A stretch of 64,000 nt of DNA from Synergistaceae bacterium (GCA_031269245.1 JAISZL010000069.1:1-64000), one strand, 5' to 3'; shown: positions 21,319-30,744, counted from the stretch's first letter. Translations and numbers: made by a program. The notes: generated by a model from the sequence alone, not told the origin.

Positions 21319-21366
21319 CTGCGGGCGCTGCCCGCACCCGCCAGGGAGCCAGCTCCCTGGACCCTT
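21319..21366 (+). repeat. Double-hairpin dispersed repeat, copy C
   Basis: TGCGGGCGCTGCCCGCACCCGCCAGGGAGCCAGCTCCCTGGACCC. Confidence 0.65.
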
Positions 21367-21381
21367 TGTTAAAAATGATAA

Positions 21382-21430
21382 CGGGGTCAAGGGGACTGGT
21401 CCCCTTGCGGGGTTCGGGGCAGCGCCCCGA
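21382..21430 (-). repeat. Double-hairpin dispersed repeat, copy D (opposite orientation)
   Basis: GGGGTCAAGGGGACTGGTCCCCTTGCGGGGTTCGGGGCAGCGCCCCGAGG. Confidence 0.65.
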
Positions 21431-21494
21431 GGTCTTGATCTTGCTCTTGATCTTGCCTGTGGTTCGCGTCGCGCGCGCGGCGCGGCTCAGACCG

Positions 21495-23945
21495 TCAGCT
21501 TCGCAGTTCGCCTCCAAGCGTCTTTGACAGGCGTTTGACTATCTGTCCGGCGGCGGCTTCTATCTCGTCGCTCGTCAGAGTTTTTTTGTCGGAGCCCATC
21601 ACGAGGCGCATGGTGACGGACTTCTTGCCGTCCGGCACCTGTTTGCCGCGATAGACGCCGACGAACGAGACGGACTTGACGAGATCTCCCCCCCCGGGAT
21701 GCTTCTTCCCGCGTGCCGTGCGCTCTATCTCCTCCCACTCGGACGTCTCGTCGAATGTCATGGATATGTCGTATTCGACCCGCGGGTACTCCGGGAGGCG
21801 GGTGTAGCGGTTGGTGCGGCTCGCGTGCGGCTTGAGCGAGTCGATGTTCAGCTCGAAGAGCGTGACGGCGCTCGACTTGATCCCGCAGGCCAGGGCGGAT
21901 TTTTTGGACAGGAGCGCGAGTTTGCCCACCGTCTCGTGATCCAGCCGCACGTCGAGGCACGCCGCGCCGTCGGCCCAGACGGGCTTCTCTCCCCTGGCGA
22001 ACTCGAACGGCGCCATGTGGACGTAGCGCGGCATCCATTCGACGATCCCCTTTGCGCGCCTGAAGAGATCGCTCGCGGAGCTCTGTCTGCCCACCACCGC
22101 GCCCGCCACGCTCCTCGCTCCCCTCGGCAGGCTCTCCCTGGCGTCGTAGGGGGAGCTGTAATCCGCGTCGTAGAATACCTGGCCCGACTCGTATATCGCG
22201 AACTCGCCGAAGAACCTGGTGTTCTCGGCGACGGCCTTCAATATGTTCGGCAGCAGGGACGAGCGGATGAACCGCTCGTTCGGAGAGGGGGGGGTGGAAA
22301 TTTCGAGCAGCCCCTCCGTCGTGTCCGACGTGACGCTCAGGAACTCGCCGCGAACCCAGGGGTATGTGAAGACCTCCTGCATCCCGCAGCGGAACGACAG
22401 GTACTCGCGTATCCCGCGGTCGGCGTCGGCATCCCTCTGGTTGACCGCCCCCTCGAAGGACGTGACGATCGCGGCCGGCTCGAAGTTCTCGTAACCGCGC
22501 AAGCGGGCCGCTTCCTCCATTATGTCGTCCGGTATGGAGACGTCGCCGGTCGAGCGCCAGGACGGCACGACAACGTTCATGTCGTCGCCGTCCATCCTGA
22601 CGCCGAAGCCGAGGCGCTCCAGCATCCCCCGGACCTCCGCGTCGTCGATGCGCGTCCCCATGCGCCTCGCCATCCACGAGAGCGACACGCGTATCGAAGC
22701 GCGCTTCAGCTCGCGCGGGTAGTTATCGTCGAACCCGGTCACCCTCATGTCCGGGAACTCGTCGCGGAACATCTCCATCGCGAGTCCAAGGGCGAGGTCG
22801 GCTCTCTGCGGGTCGATCCCCTTCTCGTTCCTCATGGACGCCTCCGTGCGGAGCTCGTGGCGCTGTGCCGACCTTCTGAGGCCGATGGGCTCGAAGTTGG
22901 CGATCTCCAGTATCACCCTCTCTGTCGTGTCCAGCACGGAGTCCTTCGCGCCGCCCATCACGCCGGCCAGCCCCACTGGGCCCTCGTCGTCGGCTATCAC
23001 GAGGTCGCTCTCGGTCAGGGAGAGCTCCCTGCCGTTCAGGAGCAGCAAGCGCTCGCCCGCGCGCGCGCGTCGCACCGCTATATGCCCTTCGATGTTGTCG
23101 GAGTCGAATGCGTGGGCAGGCTGGCCTACCGCCAGCATGACGTAGTTCGTTATGTCAACCAGCGAGTTGATCGGGCGCATCCCGACGCGCCATATACGGC
23201 TTTGCGCCTTGAACGGCGACGGCTTCGGCGATACGCCCTCTATTTTGACTCCTATGTACCTCGCGCACAGCTCGGGATCCTCGATCGCGACGTTCATCCC
23301 CGCCGCGCCATCCCGCGGCGCGAACGCCGGCAGGGGCTTCATCGGGAGGCCGTAAAGCGCCGCCAGCTCGCGGGCTATGCCGTAGTGACCCCACAGATCG
23401 GGACGGTTCGTGAGAGATTTGTTGTCTATCTCCAGTATCACGTCGTCAAGCCCGAGAGCGTCGGCCAGGTTCGTGCCGTTTGGCGCTCCGAACTCCGAGA
23501 GGTCCATGATGGTGGCCTCCTCCTCGAACGGAAACAGGTCGAAGAGACCGATCTCCGACGACGCGCAGATCATCCCATAGCTCTCGACGCCGCGCAGGCG
23601 CGCGTTCTTTATCTCGACGGGCTCGCCCTCTCCGTGCCATCGGACCACGGCGCCGGGCTTAGCCACCGCCACCCTCATGCGGGGCGTGAGGTTTATGCCG
23701 CCGCAGACTATCTCCTTTGTCTCGCCGCCGCCTATATCCGTCCGGCAGATCCTGAGCTTGTCGGCGTTGGGGTGGGGGAGCACATCGAGCACCTCTCCTA
23801 TGACGATGTGGGAGAACCTCTTCCTCAGCTCCGATGCGCCCTCGACCTCCACGGTTGACATGGTGAGGTCGCGCGCGAGCCTGGATACCTCCAGGCCGCT
23901 GGGGAGTTCCACGTAATCCTTGATCCAGTCGAGCGAAATCCTCAT
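21495..23945 (-). CDS. pheT: Phenylalanine--tRNA ligase beta subunit
   Basis: MRISLDWIKDYVELP start, tRNA-binding-domain region, B3/B4 region, C-terminal anticodon-binding domain; adjacent to pheS. Confidence 0.96.
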   Translation of the reverse strand: MRISLDWIKDYVELPSGLEVSRLARDLTMSTVEVEGASELRKRFSHIVIGEVLDVLPHPNADKLRICRTDIGGGETKEIVCGGINLTPRMRVAVAKPGAVVRWHGEGEPVEIKNARLRGVESYGMICASSEIGLFDLFPFEEEATIMDLSEFGAPNGTNLADALGLDDVILEIDNKSLTNRPDLWGHYGIARELAALYGLPMKPLPAFAPRDGAAGMNVAIEDPELCARYIGVKIEGVSPKPSPFKAQSRIWRVGMRPINSLVDITNYVMLAVGQPAHAFDSDNIEGHIAVRRARAGERLLLLNGRELSLTESDLVIADDEGPVGLAGVMGGAKDSVLDTTERVILEIANFEPIGLRRSAQRHELRTEASMRNEKGIDPQRADLALGLAMEMFRDEFPDMRVTGFDDNYPRELKRASIRVSLSWMARRMGTRIDDAEVRGMLERLGFGVRMDGDDMNVVVPSWRSTGDVSIPDDIMEEAARLRGYENFEPAAIVTSFEGAVNQRDADADRGIREYLSFRCGMQEVFTYPWVRGEFLSVTSDTTEGLLEISTPPSPNERFIRSSLLPNILKAVAENTRFFGEFAIYESGQVFYDADYSSPYDARESLPRGARSVAGAVVGRQSSASDLFRRAKGIVEWMPRYVHMAPFEFARGEKPVWADGAACLDVRLDHETVGKLALLSKKSALACGIKSSAVTLFELNIDSLKPHASRTNRYTRLPEYPRVEYDISMTFDETSEWEEIERTARGKKHPGGGDLVKSVSFVGVYRGKQVPDGKKSVTMRLVMGSDKKTLTSDEIEAAAGQIVKRLSKTLGGELRS

Positions 23946-23955
23946 GAGCGTCCTC

Positions 23956-24999
23956 CTATTTGAACTGGCTCAGGAAGCGCAGGTCGGCGCTGTGAAAGAG
24001 CCTTACGTCGTCGACCCCGTAGCGCATCATCACCAGTCGGTCGAGCCCGATGTTGACGTAGAAGCCGGTGTACCGCTCGGGGTCGAGCCCGGCCGCCCGC
24101 AGTACGTTGGGGTGCGGCGTACCGCCGGGCATTATCTCTATCCAGCCGACCTGCTTGCACACGCCGCACCCGGTGCCGCCGCACACCAGGCACTCCATGT
24201 CTATCTCGAACCCCGGCTCCACGAACGGGAAGAAGCCGACCCTCATCCGCACCGGGACGTCGCGCCCGAATACCTTGTCTAGCACGCTCTTCACCATCAC
24301 CTTGCCGGCGGCGAACGGCATCTCCCTGTCCACTATGAGCGCCTCGTACTGGAAGAACGCCCTCTCGTGGCGCGCGTCCGTCGTCTCGTTGCGGTAGACG
24401 TGCCCTGGGTAGACGAAGCGGCAGGGAGGCTTGTGCGTCCGCATGTAGCGGACGCTCGCGCCCGTCAGGTGGGGGCGGAGGCATAGCCTGTCGCCGCCGC
24501 GCCCCGTGTCGTGCCCCGCGATCCAGTACGTGTCCATGCTCTCGCGCGCGGGGTGGTCTGGCGGGAAGTTGAGGTTGTCGAACGCGTAGAGCTCGCTCGT
24601 TATCTCCGGCTCCTGAAAGATCTCGAACCCCAGCGATTTGAACGCGTCGTTCAGGTCGTAGCACATCTGGGTTATGGGGTGCAGCGCCCCGCCCGGCGGG
24701 GGGGTGCCGGGCACCGTGAGGTCGAAGTCGGCGGATATGGCCGAATCCGACAGTTGGAGCTCCTCGTCCCGCGCCTCTATCAGTCTGGTGAAGAAGTCCT
24801 TGAGCTCGTTGGCCTGTCTTCCCGTCTCGGCGCGGAGCGCCGGGCCGAGACGCGGTATCTCCCTCATGATCTCGGAGAGCGCCCCGTTTTTCCCTATCAG
24901 CGACGCCTTCACGTTCCGCAGCTCGGCGACGGACGCCGCCTCAGCTATCCGTGCCCTCCCGGACTCGCGTAGCAGCGCTAGTTTTTCGTTCATACGCAT
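23956..24999 (-). CDS. pheS: Phenylalanine--tRNA ligase alpha subunit
   Basis: GALHPITQ, GFEIFQEPEI, HPARESMDTYW, GLDRLVMMRYGVDDVRLF. Confidence 0.96.
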   Translation of the reverse strand: MRMNEKLALLRESGRARIAEAASVAELRNVKASLIGKNGALSEIMREIPRLGPALRAETGRQANELKDFFTRLIEARDEELQLSDSAISADFDLTVPGTPPPGGALHPITQMCYDLNDAFKSLGFEIFQEPEITSELYAFDNLNFPPDHPARESMDTYWIAGHDTGRGGDRLCLRPHLTGASVRYMRTHKPPCRFVYPGHVYRNETTDARHERAFFQYEALIVDREMPFAAGKVMVKSVLDKVFGRDVPVRMRVGFFPFVEPGFEIDMECLVCGGTGCGVCKQVGWIEIMPGGTPHPNVLRAAGLDPERYTGFYVNIGLDRLVMMRYGVDDVRLFHSADLRFLSQFK

Positions 25000-25020
25000 T
25001 CCTCCGTCCAAAACAACGAA

Positions 25021-25068
25021 GTTCCTGTCACAGTCGATGACAGGAACCCCAATATTTTTCGATATTGG
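25021..25068 (-). promoter_or_regulatory. Two tandem hairpins between rplT and pheS
   Basis: GTTCCTGTCACAGTCGATGACAGGAAC and CCAATATTTTTCGATATTGG. Confidence 0.55.
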
Positions 25069-25085
25069 CAGCGAATCGGCCCCTG

Positions 25086-25442
25086 TTACGCGGCCAGCGC
25101 CTCGCGGGCCGCGTCCACCAGGCGGGCGAACGCCGGCGCGTCGTGCACCGCGAGGTCGGCCAGCATCTTGCGGTTGATGTTGATATTGGCCTTCTTGAGG
25201 CCGTTGATGAGAGCGCTGTACTGCATCCCGTTCGCGCGGGCCGCCGCGTTGATGCGCATGATCCACAGTCTCCTGAAGTCGCGCTTCTTGCGCTTGCGGT
25301 CGTGGAACATGCGCGTCAGGGACTTGAGATACGCCTCCCTGGCCCTGCGGTATACGTTTTTCTTGCGTCCCCAGTAACCCTTGGTTATGGAGAATAATTT
25401 TTTTAGCTTCCTTCTGCTGGCGCTTGATCCCTTTACACGCAT
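25086..25442 (-). CDS. rplT: 50S ribosomal protein L20
   Basis: MRVKGSSASRRKLKKLFSITKGYWGRKKNVYR..; infC-rpmI-rplT order. Confidence 0.97.
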   Translation of the reverse strand: MRVKGSSASRRKLKKLFSITKGYWGRKKNVYRRAREAYLKSLTRMFHDRKRKKRDFRRLWIMRINAAARANGMQYSALINGLKKANININRKMLADLAVHDAPAFARLVDAAREALAA

Positions 25443-25520
25443 ATTACGTCACTCCTCGTTGTTGTCTCCCGAAGCTCGTTAAGAGAGCGCGGATTGCCGG
25501 GCCGGCCTGGCGAACGCCCC

Positions 25521-25718
25521 TCAGGCGTAGGGCATGAGCCTCTTCATGTGCGCTTCGAACGCGCCCGTGATGACGCCCTTCTTGCGCAGTTTGCGAATGC
25601 GCTTCTCGCTCTTGTTCACCAATATGTGCCTGCGGCCGCTCTTTTGATATGTGATCTTGCCGGAACCCGTCAGGCTGAAGCGTTTTTTCGTCCCGGAGTG
25701 AGATTTCATCTTGGGCAT
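25521..25718 (-). CDS. rpmI: 50S ribosomal protein L35
   Basis: [22 protein letters not shown]. Confidence 0.97.
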   Translation of the reverse strand: MPKMKSHSGTKKRFSLTGSGKITYQKSGRRHILVNKSEKRIRKLRKKGVITGAFEAHMKRLMPYA

Positions 25719-25729
25719 GTAGATTCCTC

Positions 25730-26326
25730 CTAGTTATCCGTTTCCTCGATGGTCCTCTTCGGTTTTGGCTGATCCGGCGTCTTTTGAGGCGGGAGAGCGG
25801 ATGACGGGCTCACCATCATCCTCATGTAAGCTCCCTCCATGCGCGGTTCCGTCTCGACCTTGCCGTGCGACTCCACGTCGTTCCTGACCCTGTTCAAGAC
25901 CTCGCGCCCCCTGTCCAGAAACGCCATCTCGCGGCCCCTGAAGAAGATCGATACCTTCACTCGATGACCGTCGGCCAGGAAGTTCTTGATCGCCTTCACC
26001 TTGAAGTCGTAGTCGTGCTGGTCGATCTTCGGGCGCATCTTGATCTCCTTCACCGACTGGTTCTTTTGTTTCTTGCGCGCGTCCTTGTCCCGTTTCTGCT
26101 GCTGGAACCGATACTTGCCGTAGTCCAGTATTCTGCATACCGGCGGGTTGGTGAGCGGTGCCACCTCGACAAGATCGAGCTCCCTCTCCTCCGAGAGCCT
26201 CAACGCCTCTGACGTAGACACTACGCCAAGTTTGTTCCCCTGATCGTCGATCAGCAGAACCTCTGCCGCCCGAATCTCGGAGTTCACGCGCGGTTCGTCG
26301 TCCTTGTTGATGTTGGTGTTGCTAAT
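25730..26326 (-). CDS. infC: Translation initiation factor IF-3 (probable non-canonical start)
   Basis: [27 protein letters not shown]..; RBS AGGAGG positioned 9 nt upstream of an in-frame ATT codon. Confidence 0.93.
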   Translation of the reverse strand: MSNTNINKDDEPRVNSEIRAAEVLLIDDQGNKLGVVSTSEALRLSEERELDLVEVAPLTNPPVCRILDYGKYRFQQQKRDKDARKKQKNQSVKEIKMRPKIDQHDYDFKVKAIKNFLADGHRVKVSIFFRGREMAFLDRGREVLNRVRNDVESHGKVETEPRMEGAYMRMMVSPSSALPPQKTPDQPKPKRTIEETDN

Positions 26327-26352
26327 GATCAACCACCTCCTGCGTAAAGATA

Positions 26353-26385
26353 AAAGGGCCAAGTCGCGAAACGCGCCCGGCCCTT
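26353..26385 (-). promoter_or_regulatory. Leader hairpin upstream of infC (possible attenuator)
   Basis: On the minus strand AAGGGCCGGGCGCG TTT CGCGACTTGGCCCTTTTAT. Confidence 0.5.
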
Positions 26386-26604
26386 GTTTGAAGGAAATAT
26401 TTATCCCCGCTCGTTTACCCGACAACCTGCGTCGGCGGGTGAGAGGCGCATCCTCTTCTTAAAAGTTGCCGCGCCCTGCGACAACTTTGGCAGTATACCA
26501 CTTTTTCCCTCTGTTGCAAATAAATTTTCCCGAGTTTATGTCAATCGAATGACCGCCGAATGACAGGCATTATCGCTGACGAACGACACCCCGGCTCCCT
26601 GTTC

Positions 26605-26633
26605 TTGACATTTCAAACCATTTGAGTTAATTT
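26605..26633 (+). promoter_or_regulatory. Putative sigma70 promoter of the sulfur operon
   Basis: TTGACA - 17 bp - TAATTT. Confidence 0.55.
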
Positions 26634-26700
26634 TAGCGAGACGATCATAATAAAAACATATATGAATGATATGATTCATCGAGAGGAGGAGCGCCCGAGT

Positions 26701-27567
26701 ATGGCTGTCGATTACGCCTCTTTGAAAAAGGGGGGTTTCATGCGTCAGAAGCAGAGGGACAATTTCTCCGTGAGGCTCAAGGTGGTGGGGGGCAGCATGA
26801 CCGCCGAGCAGCTTCGGACGATAGCGGAGATCGCGCAAAAGTACGGTGACGGACACGTCCATCTGACGTCTCGCCAGGGCGTCGAGATACCCTTCATAAA
26901 ACTGGAGGACATAGAGGCCGTCAAGGCCGAGCTCTCCGCCGGGGGCGTGTCCGTGGGTGTCTGCGGGCCGAGGGTGCGCACCGTCACCGCGTGCCAGGGA
27001 AGCGCGGTCTGCCCGAGCGGCTGCATAGACACATACGCGCTCGCGCTCGACATATCGGAGCGCTACTTCGGGCGCGAGCTGCCCCACAAGTTCAAGTTCG
27101 GCGTAACCGGGTGCATGAACAACTGCCTCAAGGCCGAGGAGAACGACGTGGGCATCAAGGGGGGCTGCCTGATAGAGTGGAAGCGGGACGACTGCGCGCT
27201 CTGCGGCGTCTGCGTGAAGGCGTGCCGCGAAAAGGCGCTCTCCGTGGAAGACGGCGAGATCAAACTTGACGAAGGCAGGTGCAACTACTGCGGCAGGTGC
27301 GTCAAATCGTGCCCCGCGGACGCGTGGCACGGCGAGCCAGCGTACATTCTCTCCTTCGGGGGGCTCTTCGGCAACAAGATAGCGACTGGGAAGGCGGTGA
27401 TCCCCATCGTCCTCGACAGGGAGACCATGTTCCGGGCGGCGGATGCGGCGGTGGACTTTTTCTCTCGGCACGGCATCCCGGGCGAGCGCTTCCGCTCCTC
27501 GATAGAGCGAACCGGATGGGACGCGCTCAAAGCGGCGATAGAGGAGGAGGCGCGTGTCCATGCGTGA
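26701..27567 (+). CDS. Siroheme/4Fe-4S sulfite (nitrite) reductase-like protein with ferredoxin insert
   Basis: TACQGSAVCPSGCID and GVTGCMNNCLKAEENDVGIKGG plus CALCGVCVKAC / CNYCGRCVKSCP. Confidence 0.9.
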   Translation: MAVDYASLKKGGFMRQKQRDNFSVRLKVVGGSMTAEQLRTIAEIAQKYGDGHVHLTSRQGVEIPFIKLEDIEAVKAELSAGGVSVGVCGPRVRTVTACQGSAVCPSGCIDTYALALDISERYFGRELPHKFKFGVTGCMNNCLKAEENDVGIKGGCLIEWKRDDCALCGVCVKACREKALSVEDGEIKLDEGRCNYCGRCVKSCPADAWHGEPAYILSFGGLFGNKIATGKAVIPIVLDRETMFRAADAAVDFFSRHGIPGERFRSSIERTGWDALKAAIEEEARVHA

Positions 27568-27811
27568 CCTCGGCGCCGACGCGTCCGTGGACATCACGGA
27601 CGTTGTCTGCCCCGTCACGTTCGTCAAGACGAAGATCGCGCTGGAGGAGCTGGACCCGGGACAGACGATCTCAATCAGGATGAACGACGGCGAACCGGTG
27701 CGAAACGTCCCGAGGAGCGTGAAGGAGGAGGGGCATCGCATACTCAAGCTCACGGACAACCGCGACGGGACGTACAGCCTCATCGTGCGGAAAAGCGCCG
27801 ATCAGGCCTAA
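27554..27811 (+). CDS. TusA/SirA-like sulfurtransferase
   Basis: VDITDVVCPVTFVKTKIALEELDPGQ. Confidence 0.88.
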   Translation: MSMRDLGADASVDITDVVCPVTFVKTKIALEELDPGQTISIRMNDGEPVRNVPRSVKEEGHRILKLTDNRDGTYSLIVRKSADQA

Positions 27812-27848
27812 TTGATATAAACCCGCAAAAAACGGAGGGACGCGATAG

Positions 27849-28055
27849 ATGAACATAGTTGTATCCGGGACGGCGAAGAAGTACCCCGACGGGCTGTCGG
27901 TCTCGCGGCTCATCGACGCCGAGAGGGTGGAGACGCCGATGTACGTGTCGGTGTCGTTGAACGACGAATTCTTGAGGAGTGACGAGCTGGGCACGACGTT
28001 CCTGCGCGACGGGGACGTGGTGGAGTTCCTGTATTTCATGGGAGGCGGCTGCTGA
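27849..28055 (+). CDS. ThiS/MoaD-like sulfur carrier protein with C-terminus GGGC
   Basis: 68 aa; ...GDVVEFLYFMGGGC*; TGATG overlap with the ThiF gene. Confidence 0.85.
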   Translation: MNIVVSGTAKKYPDGLSVSRLIDAERVETPMYVSVSLNDEFLRSDELGTTFLRDGDVVEFLYFMGGGC

Positions 28056-28864
28056 TGGCGTTCTCCAACGAACAGATGGAGCGATACTCCAGGCACATCA
28101 TCCTCAAGGAGATAGGCGTCAAGGGGCAGAGGCGGCTCTTGGAGGGGAGCGCGCTCATCATCGGCGCCGGCGGTCTCGGCGCGCCCGCCGCGCTCTACCT
28201 CGCCGCCGCGGGGGTGGGGAGGATCGGGGTGGCCGACGCTGACGACGTCGAGCTCTCCAACCTCCAGCGCCAGGTGATACACGGCACGCCCGACGTAGGC
28301 AAGCCCAAGGTCAGGTCGGCGATGGAGAGGATGAAGGCCATAAATCCAGACGTGACGGTCGAAACGTATCACACATTCGTCAACGCGGGCAACATAATGG
28401 AGCTCATCTCCAAGTACGACTTCGTAATCGACGGGACCGACAACTTTTCCGCGAAATTCCTGATAAACGACGCGTGCGTCATAGCGCGCAAGCCATTCTC
28501 GCACGCGGGGATACTGCGCTTCAACGGTCAGACGATGACATACGTGCCAGGCGCGGGCCCGTGCTACCGCTGCTTATTCCCGTCGCCCCCACCGCCGGAC
28601 GCCATACCCACGTGCGGCCAGGCGGGCATCGTCGGGGCGATGGGCGGCGTGATCGGCAGCCTCCAGGCGATGGAGGCTATAAAGTACATTACGAACGCCG
28701 GCTCGCTACTCACGGGCTCGCTCCTCACCTACGACGCGCTCAAGATGGAGTTCCGCGGGGTGAGGCTGTCCGCGAGGCGGGACTGCGGCGTGTGCGGCGA
28801 ACACCCCTCGATCACGGCGCCGGCCGATTGCGCGGCCCCTGTCTGCGAGGGCATTACGGCATGA
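28055..28864 (+). CDS. ThiF/MoeB family adenylyltransferase
   Basis: RYSRHIILKEIGVKGQRRLLEGSALIIGAGGLGAPAALYLAAAGVG, CYRC / CGVC zinc pair. Confidence 0.94.
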   Translation: MAFSNEQMERYSRHIILKEIGVKGQRRLLEGSALIIGAGGLGAPAALYLAAAGVGRIGVADADDVELSNLQRQVIHGTPDVGKPKVRSAMERMKAINPDVTVETYHTFVNAGNIMELISKYDFVIDGTDNFSAKFLINDACVIARKPFSHAGILRFNGQTMTYVPGAGPCYRCLFPSPPPPDAIPTCGQAGIVGAMGGVIGSLQAMEAIKYITNAGSLLTGSLLTYDALKMEFRGVRLSARRDCGVCGEHPSITAPADCAAPVCEGITA

Positions 28865-29295
28865 GCGGCGAGGCCTCTCCGAAATACGCGATCCGTCTTA
28901 AAAAGTCCGATTACGCGGATATCCTGGCGCACGCGACGAACTCGCTTCCGAACGAGTCCTGCGGCCTGATAGCGGGGAGGACGGAGGGCGGCGTGAAAAT
29001 AGTCGAGCGCGTCTACGCGCTCTCCAACGCGGACGAGAGCGGTGAGCACTTCACGATCGACCCGCGCGAGCAGTTGGCCGCGGTGAAGGACATGAGGGCG
29101 CGCGGCGTGTCTCCGTTAGGCAACTTTCACTCGCACCCGGACACCCCCGCCCGGCCGTCCGAGGAGGACATCCGCCTCGCGCGCGATCCCTCCGCGAGCT
29201 ACATGATCCTCTCGCTCGCGGAGGGCGCCCCGACGCTCAAGTCGTTCCACATCGAGGGCGGCGCGGCCTCGCCGGAGGAGATAGTCATCGTTTGA
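28861..29295 (+). CDS. JAMM/Mov34 family metalloprotease (Mec-like)
   Basis: NESCGLIAG and NFHSHPDTPARPSEED (HxHx7Sx2D). Confidence 0.92.
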   Translation: MSGEASPKYAIRLKKSDYADILAHATNSLPNESCGLIAGRTEGGVKIVERVYALSNADESGEHFTIDPREQLAAVKDMRARGVSPLGNFHSHPDTPARPSEEDIRLARDPSASYMILSLAEGAPTLKSFHIEGGAASPEEIVIV

Positions 29296-29341
29296 GTTTT
29301 TCAAGGGAGGGGGGGCGCCGATTAAATGTCCAAAGCGACAT

Positions 29342-30712
29342 TTAATCGGGCGCGTCACTAACGCCCTCCGCCCCGCGCGAGGCGGGGGGCGCGCCGCGGA
29401 AGGAGAGATACGCGAACAAGCCGCCCAGGAGCAAGATAAAAAACGCCAGGGCGAGCGCGCTTATCCTTATCCCCAAAAGAGCGGTCGGTGTCTGCTCGGC
29501 GTCGGGGACATACGATGTGAGGTACATTATGAAGGACACGCTGGACCCGGCAACGGCGTAGCCTATCTTCGCCGACACGTGCAACAGCGCGTTCACCACC
29601 CCGCCGAAGCAGCCCCTCTCGCTCTCCGACAGCCTGTCCGACAGCTCGGCGGCGCACACGAACACGAGATTGGACGAGAAGGCGCTCGATACGCCGTATA
29701 TCGCGTTGCCTATGAATATGGGGACGACGCTCCCGCCGGAAAACCACATCACGGACACGCCCAGCGCCGCGCAGACGGGCCCGCCCGCCATCAGGCTGGA
29801 GATGCGGAAGCGCCGAGAGGCCCACAATATCAGCGGCTGCGCCATGAGCGAGCTCAGGACGCCCGCCAGAAAAAACGCGGGCAACAGATCCATCCTGCCC
29901 AAGTAATATTTAAAGTAATAGACGGTGGACTGCAATTTAATGGACGCTGACATCTGATCGCATATCAGCATCAAGTACAGAAAGACGAGCTGCCTGTTCC
30001 TGAATACGGCCGACATCGTCTCGCGGAACGAGAGGATGTTCTCGCTCGGGAAGTGCTTTTCGGTCACGTTCCTGGCGCCGAGCGCGGACGTGACCAGGAC
30101 GACGGCCGCGAAGACGGACATCGTCACGAAAAACCCCACCTCCTCCGACCCCCGCCCGAAGAAATCCACCAGTTTGAACGTGAGGTACGATGACACCATG
30201 GCCGACAGGATGCTCGACGCTATCTTGACGGTATTGAGCATACCGCGCTCGTCGACGTCGCATATAACGGAGAGCAGCGGCAGATTCGCCACCTCCATCA
30301 TGCTGAAGCAAAAGCTCCAGATCATGTAGATGAAAAGGCACCAGACAGCCGCCGCCAGACCCGTGAGGGGCGGAGGCAGGAAGAGCGCCACGAAGAAGAC
30401 GCACGACGGCAGAGCCCAATAATAAATATATCCCTTGTACTTGCCCGACTTGCCCGACCGGCTGTCCATGTAGTATCCGATCAAGGGGTCTATCGAACCG
30501 TCGAAAAAACGCGCGACCAGCAAAATCACGGTCACCGTCTCGGTCGAAAACCTCAAGACATCCGTGTAGTAATAGATCAGAAACGAGGCTATAGGCATAT
30601 AAACAAGAGCGATCGCAAAATTGATGGACGCGTAGCCCCAAACAGCCCTATCCAATTTAATTGACAGCTTCTTCTGATATGTCATGGTCCCTCCTCGTTC
30701 AATGCTTTTCAT
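29342..30712 (-). CDS. MFS/GPH-like (MelB-type) transporter
   Basis: 456 aa, about 12 hydrophobic segments; FDGSIDPLIGYYMDSRSGKSGKYKGYIYYWALPS. Confidence 0.85.
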   Translation of the reverse strand: MKSIERGGTMTYQKKLSIKLDRAVWGYASINFAIALVYMPIASFLIYYYTDVLRFSTETVTVILLVARFFDGSIDPLIGYYMDSRSGKSGKYKGYIYYWALPSCVFFVALFLPPPLTGLAAAVWCLFIYMIWSFCFSMMEVANLPLLSVICDVDERGMLNTVKIASSILSAMVSSYLTFKLVDFFGRGSEEVGFFVTMSVFAAVVLVTSALGARNVTEKHFPSENILSFRETMSAVFRNRQLVFLYLMLICDQMSASIKLQSTVYYFKYYLGRMDLLPAFFLAGVLSSLMAQPLILWASRRFRISSLMAGGPVCAALGVSVMWFSGGSVVPIFIGNAIYGVSSAFSSNLVFVCAAELSDRLSESERGCFGGVVNALLHVSAKIGYAVAGSSVSFIMYLTSYVPDAEQTPTALLGIRISALALAFFILLLGGLFAYLSFRGAPPASRGAEGVSDAPD

Positions 30713-30744
30713 ATGCCGCCGGGAGGACGATCGTTATGTGCGCG

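Noticed and set aside
21699-23858. 719-aa plus-strand ORF opposite pheT
   Set aside because: Entirely antisense to pheT, no recognisable motifs, Arg/Val/Leu-rich shadow ORF.
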